NCBI RefSeq assembly: GCF_030816965.1
Contig: NZ_JAUSYQ010000002.1
Location: 6,748,001 to 6,812,000 of the forward strand
Source of the DNA: Streptomyces canus
GTDB lineage: Bacteria; Actinomycetota; Actinomycetes; Streptomycetales; Streptomycetaceae
Length of the DNA stretch: 64,000 bases
Direction of reading: 5' to 3'
This document shows positions 43,500 to 51,868 of the stretch, piece by piece; position 1 is the stretch's first letter, and every line of letters starts with the position of its first letter. The notes below the pieces were generated by a model that did not search any database, was not told the origin of the DNA, and saw nothing but the letters and a program-made list of their open reading frames with translations. Position numbers and translations under genes: made by a program.

Positions 43500-44459
43500 T
43501 CACTTGCCGCCGTTGACCGCGGCCTTGTCGATGGCACCGGTCTGGGCGCCCCACTTGTCCAGGACCTTCTTGTACGTGCCGTCCTCGATGATGGCGTTCA
43601 CGGCCGCCTCCAGGGCGCTCGTGAGCTCCTTGTTGTCCTTGTTCACGGCGATGCCGAACGGCCCGGCGTCGACCTGCTCGCCGACGACCTCGAAGGCGTT
43701 GCCGCCGTCGGCCTTGCGGGCGATGTCGACGGCGACCGGGTAGTCGTTGACACCCGCGACCGCGCCGCCCGACTTCACACGGGTCTGCGCCTCGGTGTCG
43801 TTGTCGAACGCCTCGATCGTCAGCTTCTTCTTGCCGGCCTTCGTGCACGCCGTGGACTGCTTCTGCAGGGCCTGCTCGTAGGTCGTGCCGTGCTGCACGG
43901 CGACCTTCTGGCCGCAGAGGTCCTCGATCGAGCCGATCTTCTTCGGGTTGCCCTTCTGGACGTAGATGGCGGTGCCGGCCGTGAAGTAGTCGACGAAGTC
44001 GACGCCCGGGCCGAGCTTCTTGCCGTTCTCGTCCAGGCCCTCCTGGCGTGCCTTGGTGTCCGTGATGGAGGACATGGCGACGTCGTAGCGCCCGGAGTTC
44101 AGGGAACTGATCAGGCCGTCGAAGGAGCCCGAGGTGAACTGGAACTCCACGCCCAGCTGCTTGCTCAGCGCAGCCGCGATGTCGGGGTCGACGCCGACGA
44201 TCTTGCCGCCCTCCTGGTACTCCATGGGGGCGTACTCGGCGTTGGTGCCGACCTTGATGACGCCGGCCTTCTGGATCTTCGCGGGCAGCTTGTCGAACAG
44301 CGGTGCGCTGCTGGACGACGAGGATTCCTTGGTGCTGCTGCCGCTGTCCGTCTGGTCACCGCAGCCGGTGAGAATCAGGGCGCCTGCGACCGCGATCGCA
44401 CCTACCGCGGCTGTCCTGGTGCGCGCGACGGTCGTACGACGGGTGGAGCTTGCGGTCAT
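43500..44459 (-). CDS. Polar amino acid ABC transporter lipoprotein (family 3 SBP)
   Basis: A 319-residue binding protein. The lipoprotein signal ends in LTGC at about residue 33, then a Ser-rich linker leads to the family 3 SBP fold with VIKVGTNAEYAPMEY and GVDPDIAAALSKQLGVEF. It binds an amino acid outside the membrane; which one is not clear. ATG 44459 is preceded by GGAGGAA. First gene of the transporter operon. Confidence 0.93.
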   Translation of the reverse strand: MTASSTRRTTVARTRTAAVGAIAVAGALILTGCGDQTDSGSSTKESSSSSSAPLFDKLPAKIQKAGVIKVGTNAEYAPMEYQEGGKIVGVDPDIAAALSKQLGVEFQFTSGSFDGLISSLNSGRYDVAMSSITDTKARQEGLDENGKKLGPGVDFVDYFTAGTAIYVQKGNPKKIGSIEDLCGQKVAVQHGTTYEQALQKQSTACTKAGKKKLTIEAFDNDTEAQTRVKSGGAVAGVNDYPVAVDIARKADGGNAFEVVGEQVDAGPFGIAVNKDNKELTSALEAAVNAIIEDGTYKKVLDKWGAQTGAIDKAAVNGGK

Positions 44460-45105
44460 GGTGGGTTCCTCCGGCGGATGGGTGGAGTTGCCGATGGGCG
44501 GGGCGACTGCCGAGTGGTTCGGCAGCACTGCCTTCATTCCTCAGGTCGACGAGAGCACGCACCTTCGAGTGTCGCGACCTTGTGTGATGACGGCATCTTG
44601 CCATTCGGACTGGACCATTCAGGGGGCCGGTCATGTCAAAATCGGATAACGGGTGACCCTCGAACCGCACCATGTCCGTACAACACGACCGGACCATCTG
44701 CGGGAATCCGGCATTCCGGCCGGAAGATCTTCGGTGCGAGCCGCTGAATGGGTGACGGGGACGGGGCGGGCCACGGTCGGTCGAGCGGCTGACCGGTGAT
44801 CGTCAAGGGCCTGCCCTGTGGTTTGTCCGGATGGCCCTCCATGATTCATGTCACCGGCCTCCGATGATCGATGATCGATTTACGTTCCGGCATGTGACCT
44901 TGGACGTATTGGACTCGTCCCCGACGCCGGTCGTCCGGTAAGAAGGTTCTTTACACCCCTCATCCGGGGCTCAGGGCGCGTGTGCGGCGCGCCCGTCGTG
45001 TACCGGCCCGTACGCATCAGTGAACAGGGCCGTACACGGTGCCCGCCCACTCCTCAACCAGGAGTGGCCACCCTCAAACCATGAAGACCTAAGGGGTAAG
45101 ACAAA
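44460..45105. other. Divergent intergenic region, amino acid transporter / malic enzyme
   Basis: About 650 bases with no gene that I can support. Two short GATCGAT-like repeats occur near 44865-44880. AT content is higher near 44850-44960, where promoters for the malic enzyme gene are likely, but no specific hexamer pair stands out. Confidence 0.4.
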
Positions 45106-46329
45106 GTGGCAGCGGAGATCGTCAATCCTCGCGGCGACAGCGATACGGGACAGGACGGAGGGGCGGAGCCCCTCGATTCCTTCGACCCCGCGTTCGCGCT
45201 GCACCGCGGCGGCAAAATGGCTGTGCAGGCCACCGTGCCGGTCCGTGACAAGGACGACCTGTCCCTCGCGTACACACCCGGCGTGGCGAAGGTGTGCAGC
45301 GCCATCGCCGAGCAGCCGGACCTCGTCCACGACTACACGTGGAAGTCGTCGGTCGTCGCCGTCGTGACGGACGGTACGGCCGTGCTGGGGCTCGGCGACA
45401 TCGGGCCCGAGGCCTCCCTCCCGGTCATGGAGGGCAAGGCGATCCTGTTCAAGCAGTTCGGTGGCGTGGACGCGGTTCCGCTCGCGCTGGCCTGCACGGA
45501 CGTCGACGAGATCATCGAGACGGTGGTCCGTCTCGCGCCGTCCTTCGGCGGCGTGAACCTCGAGGACATCTCGGCTCCTCGGTGCTTCGAGATCGAGCGG
45601 CGGCTCCAGGAGCGGCTCGACATTCCCGTGTTCCACGACGACCAGCACGGGACCGCGGTCGTGACGCTGGCGGCACTGCGGAACGCCGCGCGGCTGAGCG
45701 GGCGGTCGATCGGGGATCTTCGTGCGGTGATCTCCGGTGCGGGCGCGGCCGGCGTGGCCATCGCCAAGATGCTCGTCGAGGCGGGCATCGGCGATGTCGC
45801 CGTCGCCGACCGCAAGGGTGTCGTGTCCGCCGACCGGGACGACCTCACGTCCGTGAAGCGGGAACTGGCCGGGTTCACGAACAAGGCGGGGTTGTCGGGA
45901 TCCCTGGAGGACGCGCTCGCTGGTGCGGACGTCTTCATCGGCGTGTCCGGCGGTACGGTCGCGGAGTCCGCGGTCGCCTCCATGGCGAAGGGGGCCTTCG
46001 TGTTCGCGATGGCCAACCCGAACCCCGAGGTGCACCCGGATGTCGCGCACAAATACGCGGCCGTGGTGGCCACCGGGAGGTCCGACTTCCCGAACCAGAT
46101 CAACAACGTGCTGGCGTTTCCGGGGATCTTCGCGGGGGCGCTGCAGGTGCGGGCCTCGCGGATCACGGAGGGCATGAAGATCGCGGCGGCCGAGGCGCTG
46201 GCCTCGGTGGTCGGAGACGATCTGGCGGCGGACTACGTGATCCCGTCCCCGTTCGACGAGCGGGTGGCTCCGGCCGTTACGGCGGCGGTCGCCGCGGCGG
46301 CTCGGGCTGAGGGTGTTGCTCGCCGCTGA
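45106..46329 (+). CDS. NAD(P)-dependent malic enzyme
   Basis: A 407-residue oxidoreductase that decarboxylates malate to pyruvate with CO2 release. The N-terminal malic domain has LSLAYTPGVAKVC near residue 52, a metal-site DDQHGT near 178 and the cofactor loop ISGAGAAGVAIAK near 210. Its length matches the short bacterial, non-PTA-fused type. The GTG start at 45106 (MAAEIVNPRG) is supported by the conserved N-terminus. Monocistronic by spacing. Confidence 0.94.
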   Translation: MAAEIVNPRGDSDTGQDGGAEPLDSFDPAFALHRGGKMAVQATVPVRDKDDLSLAYTPGVAKVCSAIAEQPDLVHDYTWKSSVVAVVTDGTAVLGLGDIGPEASLPVMEGKAILFKQFGGVDAVPLALACTDVDEIIETVVRLAPSFGGVNLEDISAPRCFEIERRLQERLDIPVFHDDQHGTAVVTLAALRNAARLSGRSIGDLRAVISGAGAAGVAIAKMLVEAGIGDVAVADRKGVVSADRDDLTSVKRELAGFTNKAGLSGSLEDALAGADVFIGVSGGTVAESAVASMAKGAFVFAMANPNPEVHPDVAHKYAAVVATGRSDFPNQINNVLAFPGIFAGALQVRASRITEGMKIAAAEALASVVGDDLAADYVIPSPFDERVAPAVTAAVAAAARAEGVARR

Positions 46330-46583
46330 GTTCTGTGGGGTGTGAGGTGGCCTCGTCCGGGTGTGGTTCCCGGCGGGGCCATTTCTTTGCTTTCGGGTGC
46401 GGCTGATCGGGTGGCGGTGGGGTGGTCGATTGGCTCCGCCGCGGGGCGCGACCAGCCACGACGCGCCCGCAGCCGCCCGCCGGCATCACGTGGCACCCCC
46501 ATCCGCGCACCATTCCGCAAGAGGGCGTGTGTCACAACGCGACCCGGTTCCCCAGGCAGCCCCCGTTGCCTATCGTCGACGTC

Positions 46584-47549
46584 ATGTTCGCTGTCTACGC
46601 CGCCCGAATCGACCGCGACAACCCGCTCTCGGGACTGGAGTTGGGGGAGCGCCCGGCCCCCGAAGCCCGCCCGGGTTGGAGCGTCGTCGACGTCAAGGCC
46701 GCTTCCCTCAATCACCACGACCTCTGGTCCCTGCGCGGCGTAGGCCTCGCGGAGGACAAGCTGCCGATGATCCTCGGCTGTGACGCCGCCGGTGTCGACG
46801 AGGACGGCAACGAGGTCGTCCTGCACTCCGTCATCGGGCAGAGCGGGCACGGCGTCGGCCCCAAGGAGCCCCGCTCCATCCTCACCGAGCGCTATCAGGG
46901 GACGTTCGCCGAGCAGGTTGCCGTGCCGACCTGGAACATTCTCCCCAAGCCGAAGGAGCTGTCCTTCGCGGAGGCCGCCTGTCTGCCCACGGCCTGGCTG
47001 ACGGCGTATCGGATGCTGTTCACGAATGCGGGGGTCCGGCCCGGAGACTCCGTGCTGGTGCAGGGCGCGGGCGGTGGTGTCGCCACGGCCGCGATCGTGC
47101 TGGGGAAGGCCGCGGGGCTGCGGGTCTTCGCCACCAGCCGGGACGAGGCCAAGCGGAAGCGTGCGGTGGAGCTCGGGGCCGTGGAGGCGCTGGAGTCGGG
47201 CGCGCGGCTGCCGCAGCGGGTGGACGCCGTCATCGAGACGGTGGGCGCGGCCACGTGGTCGCACTCCGTGAAGTCGCTCAAGCCCGGCGGCACGGTGGTC
47301 ATCTCCGGTGCCACGAGCGGCGACCGCCCCTCGCACGCCGAACTGACCCGGATCTTCTTCCTGGAACTCAAGGTCGTCGGCTCGACCATGGGGACCAAGG
47401 ACGAGCTGGAGGACCTGCTCGCGTTCTGCGCGGCCACGGGTGTGCGGCCCGTGATCGACGAGGTGCTCCCGATGGACCGTGCGCGTGAGGGCTTCCAACG
47501 GGTGGAGTCCGGTGAGCAGTTCGGAAAGGTCGTGCTCACGAACGGCTGA
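46584..47549 (+). CDS. Zinc-type alcohol dehydrogenase-like / quinone oxidoreductase (MDR family)
   Basis: A 321-residue MDR protein with an N-terminal GroES-like fold (SLNHHDLWSLRG near residue 42, LGCDAAGVDEDG near 64) and a Rossmann NADPH domain (VLVQGAGGGVATAAI near 158). The catalytic zinc ligands of true alcohol dehydrogenases are not obvious, so a quinone-oxidoreductase-like role is likelier. ATG 46584 was chosen; the longer upstream frame lacks similarity. Upstream 46330-46583 shows no gene. Confidence 0.88.
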   Translation: MFAVYAARIDRDNPLSGLELGERPAPEARPGWSVVDVKAASLNHHDLWSLRGVGLAEDKLPMILGCDAAGVDEDGNEVVLHSVIGQSGHGVGPKEPRSILTERYQGTFAEQVAVPTWNILPKPKELSFAEAACLPTAWLTAYRMLFTNAGVRPGDSVLVQGAGGGVATAAIVLGKAAGLRVFATSRDEAKRKRAVELGAVEALESGARLPQRVDAVIETVGAATWSHSVKSLKPGGTVVISGATSGDRPSHAELTRIFFLELKVVGSTMGTKDELEDLLAFCAATGVRPVIDEVLPMDRAREGFQRVESGEQFGKVVLTNG

Positions 47550-47607
47550 TCTCTTCTTTCTCTTCGCGTCGGCGGCCGGTCCGGTTTCGGATCGGCCGCC
47601 AACGTTT

Positions 47608-47650
47608 GTCAATCGTGGTTGACAGGCGACTGGTGTCAACGTAGGTTGAC
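47608..47650 (+). promoter_or_regulatory. Twin palindromic operators upstream of the HTH/Clp-N operon
   Basis: GTCAATCGTGGTTGAC (47608-47623) and GTCAACGTAGGTTGAC (47635-47650) are both perfect GTCAA-N6-TTGAC inverted repeats, with centres 27 bases apart. The second ends three bases before the HTH gene start. They are probably bound by the HTH protein encoded directly downstream. Confidence 0.8.
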
Positions 47651-47653
47651 GTC

Positions 47654-47863
47654 ATGACCGAAGCAACGGATCTCGCCGAGCGCGCCGGTGATCGCGATCC
47701 CCGGGTCGGACTGCGTGCCGTCGCCGCGCTGCGCAGGCTGCTGGAGCAGCTGGAGTCGGTGCAGGTGCGCAGCGCGCGCCATCAGGGCTGGTCGTGGCAG
47801 GAGATCGCCGCGGAACTCGGAGTGAGCAGGCAGGCCGTGCACAAGAAGTACGGGAGGCATTGA
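47654..47863 (+). CDS. Small HTH DNA-binding protein, Clp-N partner
   Basis: A 69-residue protein made mainly of one helix-turn-helix near the C-terminus: WSWQEIAAELGVSRQAVHKKYG. ATG 47654 lies three bases after the second palindrome. Its stop overlaps the Clp-N gene start (TGATG). The family is found with Clp N-domain proteins in actinobacteria. It is probably an autoregulator binding GTCAA-N6-TTGAC. Confidence 0.85.
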   Translation: MTEATDLAERAGDRDPRVGLRAVAALRRLLEQLESVQVRSARHQGWSWQEIAAELGVSRQAVHKKYGRH

Positions 47864-48426
47864 TGTTCGAGCGGTTCACGAAGGACGCCCGGGCGGTGGT
47901 CATGGGTGCGGTCGAACAAGCCGAGGGGACCGGGGCGGGTTCCGTGGACGCCGAGCATCTGTTGCTGGCGCTGCTGGACCGGGAGGCCAGTCGGGCCTCC
48001 TTCGCCCTGGCCGCTCTCGGGCTCGCCGAGCGCGGGGACGCCGTACGAGAGGCGCTGACTGAGGCGCGGCGGCGGGCCGGGCTGTCCCAGGCGGACGCCG
48101 AGGCGCTGGCCGGGCTCGGGATCGACGTCTCGGAGATCGTCGCCCGGGTCGAGGAGGTGCACGGGGTCGGGGCGATGTCCGGCGACCGGAAGGACAAGGG
48201 GTGGTGGGCCGGGCGGCGCTCTTTCGGGCGGGGCGCCAAGGAGACTCTGGAGAAGGCGCTCCGTATCGCCGTGGCCCGGCGGGACCGTCATATCGGCGAC
48301 GAGCACATCCTGCTGGCCCTGACCGTCAGGCCGGGGGTGCCGGGGGAGGTCCTCGCCGATCACGGGGTGACCTACGAGTCGGTCGTGCGTGTCCTCTACG
48401 GCAGGGGAGAGGAGAAGGCCGGCTGA
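47863..48426 (+). CDS. Clp N-terminal (ClpA/C repeat) domain protein without ATPase
   Basis: A 187-residue protein with two Clp-N repeats. The first begins MFERFTKDARAVVMGAVEQA and contains SVDAEHLLLALLD. The second, after a linker at about 105-125, contains TLEKALRIAVARRDRHIGDEHILLALT. Clp-N modules recruit adaptors and substrates to Clp chaperones. No AAA+ domain is present, so this may be an adaptor, decoy or stress sensor. Its start overlaps the HTH gene stop, so the two are coupled. Confidence 0.88.
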   Translation: MFERFTKDARAVVMGAVEQAEGTGAGSVDAEHLLLALLDREASRASFALAALGLAERGDAVREALTEARRRAGLSQADAEALAGLGIDVSEIVARVEEVHGVGAMSGDRKDKGWWAGRRSFGRGAKETLEKALRIAVARRDRHIGDEHILLALTVRPGVPGEVLADHGVTYESVVRVLYGRGEEKAG

Positions 48427-48471
48427 GTCCCGCGGGAGCGCCGACGTCGAAGACGGCGGCGCCCGGCCGGC

Positions 48472-49548
48472 TCACGCCTTCGGCGCTCGCAGCAGTGCTC
48501 CTATGTGGGCCGCCGCCGTCGACAGGTGGCGGCGGGCGTCGCGCAGCTGGTCGGCCGTGATGCCGTGGTCGCGGGCCGCGTCGCGGATGTCGTCGCGGAA
48601 GCGGTCGAGCAGGCGGTCCAGGTCGCGGGCCGGGTCTCCGGTGGAGTCCTCGTGGGCCCAGGAGGGTTCGTACTCGGCGGGAAAGTCCTCCGGGGTGTGC
48701 GAGTACTGGGGCCCGGTTGACGGCCCCTCGGCCTTCTCGGACTTCGCGCCGCCCCGGCCGAAACCGAAGTCCTTCCCGAACTCCTTGCTGTAGTCCTTCC
48801 CGAACTCGCCGAACTCCTTGGCCAGTTCGGTCAGCCCCTCGCGCACCCCCGTCGGCCAGTCGCCGCGCGCGAAGTGGTCCTGCACCTGCTCCTGTACGCG
48901 CTTGGCGATGCGCTGCACCTCCTCCTGCGCCTGCTCCCGGGCCCGGTCCTGGGCCTCCTTTGCCTGACGGCGGGCCCGCTGGGCCTCCTCGCGGGCGCGG
49001 CGGCTCTCGTCCTTGGCGCGCCGGGCCTGCTCCTTCCACTCCTGCTTGACGCGGCGCATCTCCTCCTTGGCGGTGCGCCACGCCTCCTTGTCGGCGTACT
49101 CCGTGAAGTCCCCGAAGGGGCCTTCGTGTTCGCCGGTGCCTTCCTTGGCGCCACCGCCCCTGCGGGCCTGGGTCGCGGCAGCCCGCACCTCGCGCCGCAG
49201 ATCACCCGCCGCGCCGCGCACATCGGCCCGGATCTCGGCGGCGAGCTCGGCGACCGAGTCGCGGATCTCCAGCTCCAGGTCGGCAAGTTCACCGCTGCGG
49301 TCGGCCAGCTCGGCGCGGCCCGCGTCCGTGATGGCGTACACCTTGCGGCCGCCCTCGGTGGTGTGGGTGACCAGGCCCTCCGTCTCCAGCTTGGCCAGCC
49401 GGGGGTAGACGGTGCCCGCCGAGGGGGCGTACAGGCCCTGGAAACGCTCCTCCAGGAGCCGGATCACCTCGTAACCGTGGCGCGGGGCCTCGTCCAGCAG
49501 CTTCAACAGGTAGAGACGGAGGCGGCCGTGGGCGAAGACGGGAGGCAT
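48472..49548 (-). CDS. PadR-family regulator with long charged C-terminal region
   Basis: A 358-residue protein. The PadR winged helix is at residues 1-75 (LRLYLLKLLDEAPRHGYEVIRLLEERF, then SAGTVYPRLAKLE). A long Glu/Arg/Lys-rich region at about 80-245, with coiled-coil character (RRAREEAQRARRQAKEAQDRAREQAQEE), replaces the usual short dimer helix. The C-terminal 50 residues are again helical. ATG 49548 lies one base after the DUF4097 stop, so the pair is an operon. It probably represses it through the palindrome upstream. Confidence 0.9.
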   Translation of the reverse strand: MPPVFAHGRLRLYLLKLLDEAPRHGYEVIRLLEERFQGLYAPSAGTVYPRLAKLETEGLVTHTTEGGRKVYAITDAGRAELADRSGELADLELEIRDSVAELAAEIRADVRGAAGDLRREVRAAATQARRGGGAKEGTGEHEGPFGDFTEYADKEAWRTAKEEMRRVKQEWKEQARRAKDESRRAREEAQRARRQAKEAQDRAREQAQEEVQRIAKRVQEQVQDHFARGDWPTGVREGLTELAKEFGEFGKDYSKEFGKDFGFGRGGAKSEKAEGPSTGPQYSHTPEDFPAEYEPSWAHEDSTGDPARDLDRLLDRFRDDIRDAARDHGITADQLRDARRHLSTAAAHIGALLRAPKA

Positions 49549-49549
49549 G

Positions 49550-50614
49550 TCAGAGCACCTTCTTGTCGGTCGTGCCGTCGGCCGGGGCGCGGGTCGGGTC
49601 GTTCGCGCGGGCGTCCGTGGGGTCGTCCGCGGGGGCGGGGGTCTCGTCCTGGCCGGAGAGGGAATTGTCCCCCGAGGCGCCGTGCCCGCCGTCCACCGGG
49701 TCGGCGGTGTCGGCCGGCCCCGCGCCCGTGTCACCGTCCTTCACGAAGGGATCCGTCTCCCACGGCTCCTCCTCGTCCTCCCGGGGTGGGCGGCGCAGGA
49801 GGGCGATGGAGCCGGAGACGGTGGTCGCGCGGAGCTTGCCGGTGCCGGCGCCGAGGCGGCCCGTGACCTTGTGGGCGCCCCACTGGCCGTGCACGCGCAG
49901 GCCGTCGAAGGCGTTGGAGATCGTCCCGCTCGCGGTGTTGGCCTCCACCTCCGCGTCCGCGGGCTGGGGGAGCCGGATGGCGATCTCGCCCGAGACACTG
50001 GTCAGCCGGACGTCGGTGGGGCCCTCCGGATCGAGGTCCACGATCATCGAGCCGCTGACCGAGTCGGCCCGCACGGACGGACCTGAGCCTTCCACGACGG
50101 TGAGATCCCCGGAGACCGAGTTGAAGCGCAGGTCACCGGTGACGGCCTGAGCCTCCAGGTTCCCGGAGACGGTGTCGGCGCGCACGGTGCCGGAGAGACC
50201 GACGAGGGTCGTGTCACCGTTGACCCCCTTCACCACCGACGGGCCGCGCACCCCCGACACGACCGCCGTGGCGCTGACCACACCCACCTCGACGCGGGTG
50301 TCGGCCGGCACGGCCAGCGAGACGACCGCGCTGCGCCGCCAGCCCTTGCGGTCGAGCCACTTGAGGAAGCCCTTCCAGGGCAGGTCCTCGTAGGCCACGG
50401 TGAGGGTCCCGCCCTCCTGCGTGACGACCAGAGGCGGTCCCTCGATCTGGGACACCTCCAGGCGTGCGGAACCTTCGTCCGTGCCCACCACGTTCACCGT
50501 TCCGTTGACGATGCGCACGTGGAGTTCGCGTACGGGCTCGTCGAAGGTGAGCTTCCTGGGCTCCGTCACGGACCACTCGGGCATGGTGCAGACCTCCCCG
50601 TAGCAACGCGCCAT
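49550..50614 (-). CDS. DUF4097 beta-helix protein
   Basis: A 354-residue protein with repeated short beta-strand motifs such as VRADTVSGNLEAQAVTG, LRFNSVSGDLTVVEGSG and VRLTSVSGEIAIRLP, typical of DUF4097 right-handed beta structures, followed by an acidic Asp/Pro/Thr-rich tail of about 75 residues. No signal peptide is seen. ATG 50614 follows GGAG; ATG 50584 follows GGGGAGG and is equally possible (344 residues). First gene of the DUF4097-PadR operon. Confidence 0.85.
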   Translation of the reverse strand: MARCYGEVCTMPEWSVTEPRKLTFDEPVRELHVRIVNGTVNVVGTDEGSARLEVSQIEGPPLVVTQEGGTLTVAYEDLPWKGFLKWLDRKGWRRSAVVSLAVPADTRVEVGVVSATAVVSGVRGPSVVKGVNGDTTLVGLSGTVRADTVSGNLEAQAVTGDLRFNSVSGDLTVVEGSGPSVRADSVSGSMIVDLDPEGPTDVRLTSVSGEIAIRLPQPADAEVEANTASGTISNAFDGLRVHGQWGAHKVTGRLGAGTGKLRATTVSGSIALLRRPPREDEEEPWETDPFVKDGDTGAGPADTADPVDGGHGASGDNSLSGQDETPAPADDPTDARANDPTRAPADGTTDKKVL

Positions 50615-50632
50615 ATCGCGTCTCCTGCAATT

Positions 50633-50661
50633 CACGATATATCGTGGCCGTCGAAAGTCAA
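50633..50661 (-). promoter_or_regulatory. Promoter and palindromic PadR operator of the DUF4097-padR operon
   Basis: CACGATATATCGTG (50633-50646) is a perfect 14-base palindrome. On the minus strand TTGACT (50656-50661) lies 16 bases before TATCGT, which is within the palindrome. A repressor bound here would cover the -10 region. Confidence 0.75.
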
Positions 50662-50729
50662 GACACTCATTCTGGGGGCGCGGGGTCGCAAATATGACTA
50701 ATCTCGGCGAATCGCCCTAGCGTGTGACC

Positions 50730-51575
50730 ATGTCGACGGAAGACACCTCCCGTACCGGTCGCACCGGCCCGGCCCCCGGCGCGCTGCTGCTCTGCCGGGC
50801 CGAGCCGGATTCCGTCGCCCCCGCCGCCCGGCTGCTGCACGAGCGGATGCTGCTCACGCGCGCGGGTCGGGGCTGGAGCGTCCTCGTGCCGGAAGGCAGG
50901 CCCTGGCTGCACGGTGAGGAGCCGGTCGACCGCGTCATGAACGGCTGGGCAACCGCCCTGGCCGTCGGCGCTCCCTGGCCCGTTCTCGCCCTGTGGTGGG
51001 ACGCCGACCGCGGCGGCTACACCCTCGCGTCCGGCTTCCGCCGCCCTGTGGGCTATGTCTGGCTCGCCAACGGCACCCCGGCGGGCGAGGACGAGGCCAT
51101 GCGCACCTTCGCGGCCCGCCTGGCCCTCGACCCGGTCCTGGACGTCCAGTCCCTCGACCACCTCACGAAAACGGACCCGGCCTCCGACGCCCGCGCCCGG
51201 CTGCGCGGCCTGCTCGCGGTCCTCACGCGCGTGGGTCTGGATCTCCCCACGGGCCTCGCCCCCGGGGAACCGACCGACCGCCTCCGCGAGGTGGCCCGGG
51301 ATCGGCCGGACGCCCGGCCGGTCGAGTGGGAGGGCCGGCAGGAAACGGTCCGCGGCGAACTCGAAGTCGTCGTGGGCCGCCGCCTCACGCCCTGGCTCCC
51401 CTGGTCCGGCGACCCCAAGGCCCGCACCCTCGCCCTGGCCCAGATGGCGACAGGCCTCCCCATGGCCGTCTGGGGTCTGCGCCACCGCAGCGGTGGCTGG
51501 CTCACGGCGGGGGCGCTGCTGCTGGCGCACGGCGCGCTCGGTCTGTCGTACGACCTGACGCACCCGCGCGACTGA
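50730..51575 (+). CDS. Conserved actinobacterial protein of unknown function
   Basis: A 281-residue protein. Residues 1-170 look like a soluble alpha/beta region (ALLLCRAEPDSVAPAARLLHERM, SVLVPEGRPWLHGEEPVDRV, PVLALWWDADRGGYTLASGF). The C-terminus has two hydrophobic segments at about 227-246 and 252-272. I do not recognise the family. ATG 50730 or GTG 50724 may be the start. It is divergent from the PadR operon and convergent with the small gene at 51649. Confidence 0.65.
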   Translation: MSTEDTSRTGRTGPAPGALLLCRAEPDSVAPAARLLHERMLLTRAGRGWSVLVPEGRPWLHGEEPVDRVMNGWATALAVGAPWPVLALWWDADRGGYTLASGFRRPVGYVWLANGTPAGEDEAMRTFAARLALDPVLDVQSLDHLTKTDPASDARARLRGLLAVLTRVGLDLPTGLAPGEPTDRLREVARDRPDARPVEWEGRQETVRGELEVVVGRRLTPWLPWSGDPKARTLALAQMATGLPMAVWGLRHRSGGWLTAGALLLAHGALGLSYDLTHPRD

Positions 51576-51603
51576 CCCGCACGCCCGGTCGCCGGCACGA
51601 AAA

Positions 51604-51628
51604 GCGGGACACCTCAGGGGTGCCCCGC
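51604..51628. terminator. Hairpin between convergent genes
   Basis: GCGGG-CACC and GGTG-CCCGC arms pair around TCAG-containing loop with one internal mismatch, between the stops at 51575 and 51649. Confidence 0.6.
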
Positions 51629-51648
51629 GGTGGGGAAGCCGTACGACC

Positions 51649-51828
51649 CTATTCGTCGTCCTCGTCGTCCAACCGGGCCAGCCACGTGGCCAGTCGCTCC
51701 ACCGGCACCTCGAAGTCGGGATTGAGGTCCACGAACGTCCGCAACTGCTCGGCGAGCCACTCGAAGGTGACTTCCTCCTCGCCGCGCCGCTTCTCCAATT
51801 CCTCGATGCCACGGTCCGTGAAGTACAT
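51649..51828 (-). CDS. Small acidic protein (DUF6104-like)
   Basis: A 59-residue protein, MYFTDRGIEELEKRRGEEEV at the start and an acidic tail LDDEDDE. Small proteins with this sequence recur in Streptomyces and have no known role. ATG 51828 is the only start. It is 40 bases from the divergent VMAP-like gene, so their promoters must overlap. Confidence 0.75.
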   Translation of the reverse strand: MYFTDRGIEELEKRRGEEEVTFEWLAEQLRTFVDLNPDFEVPVERLATWLARLDDEDDE

Positions 51829-51868
51829 GGCTCAAGGATAGGTCCCGAAACCACCGCTCCAGGCGCGC

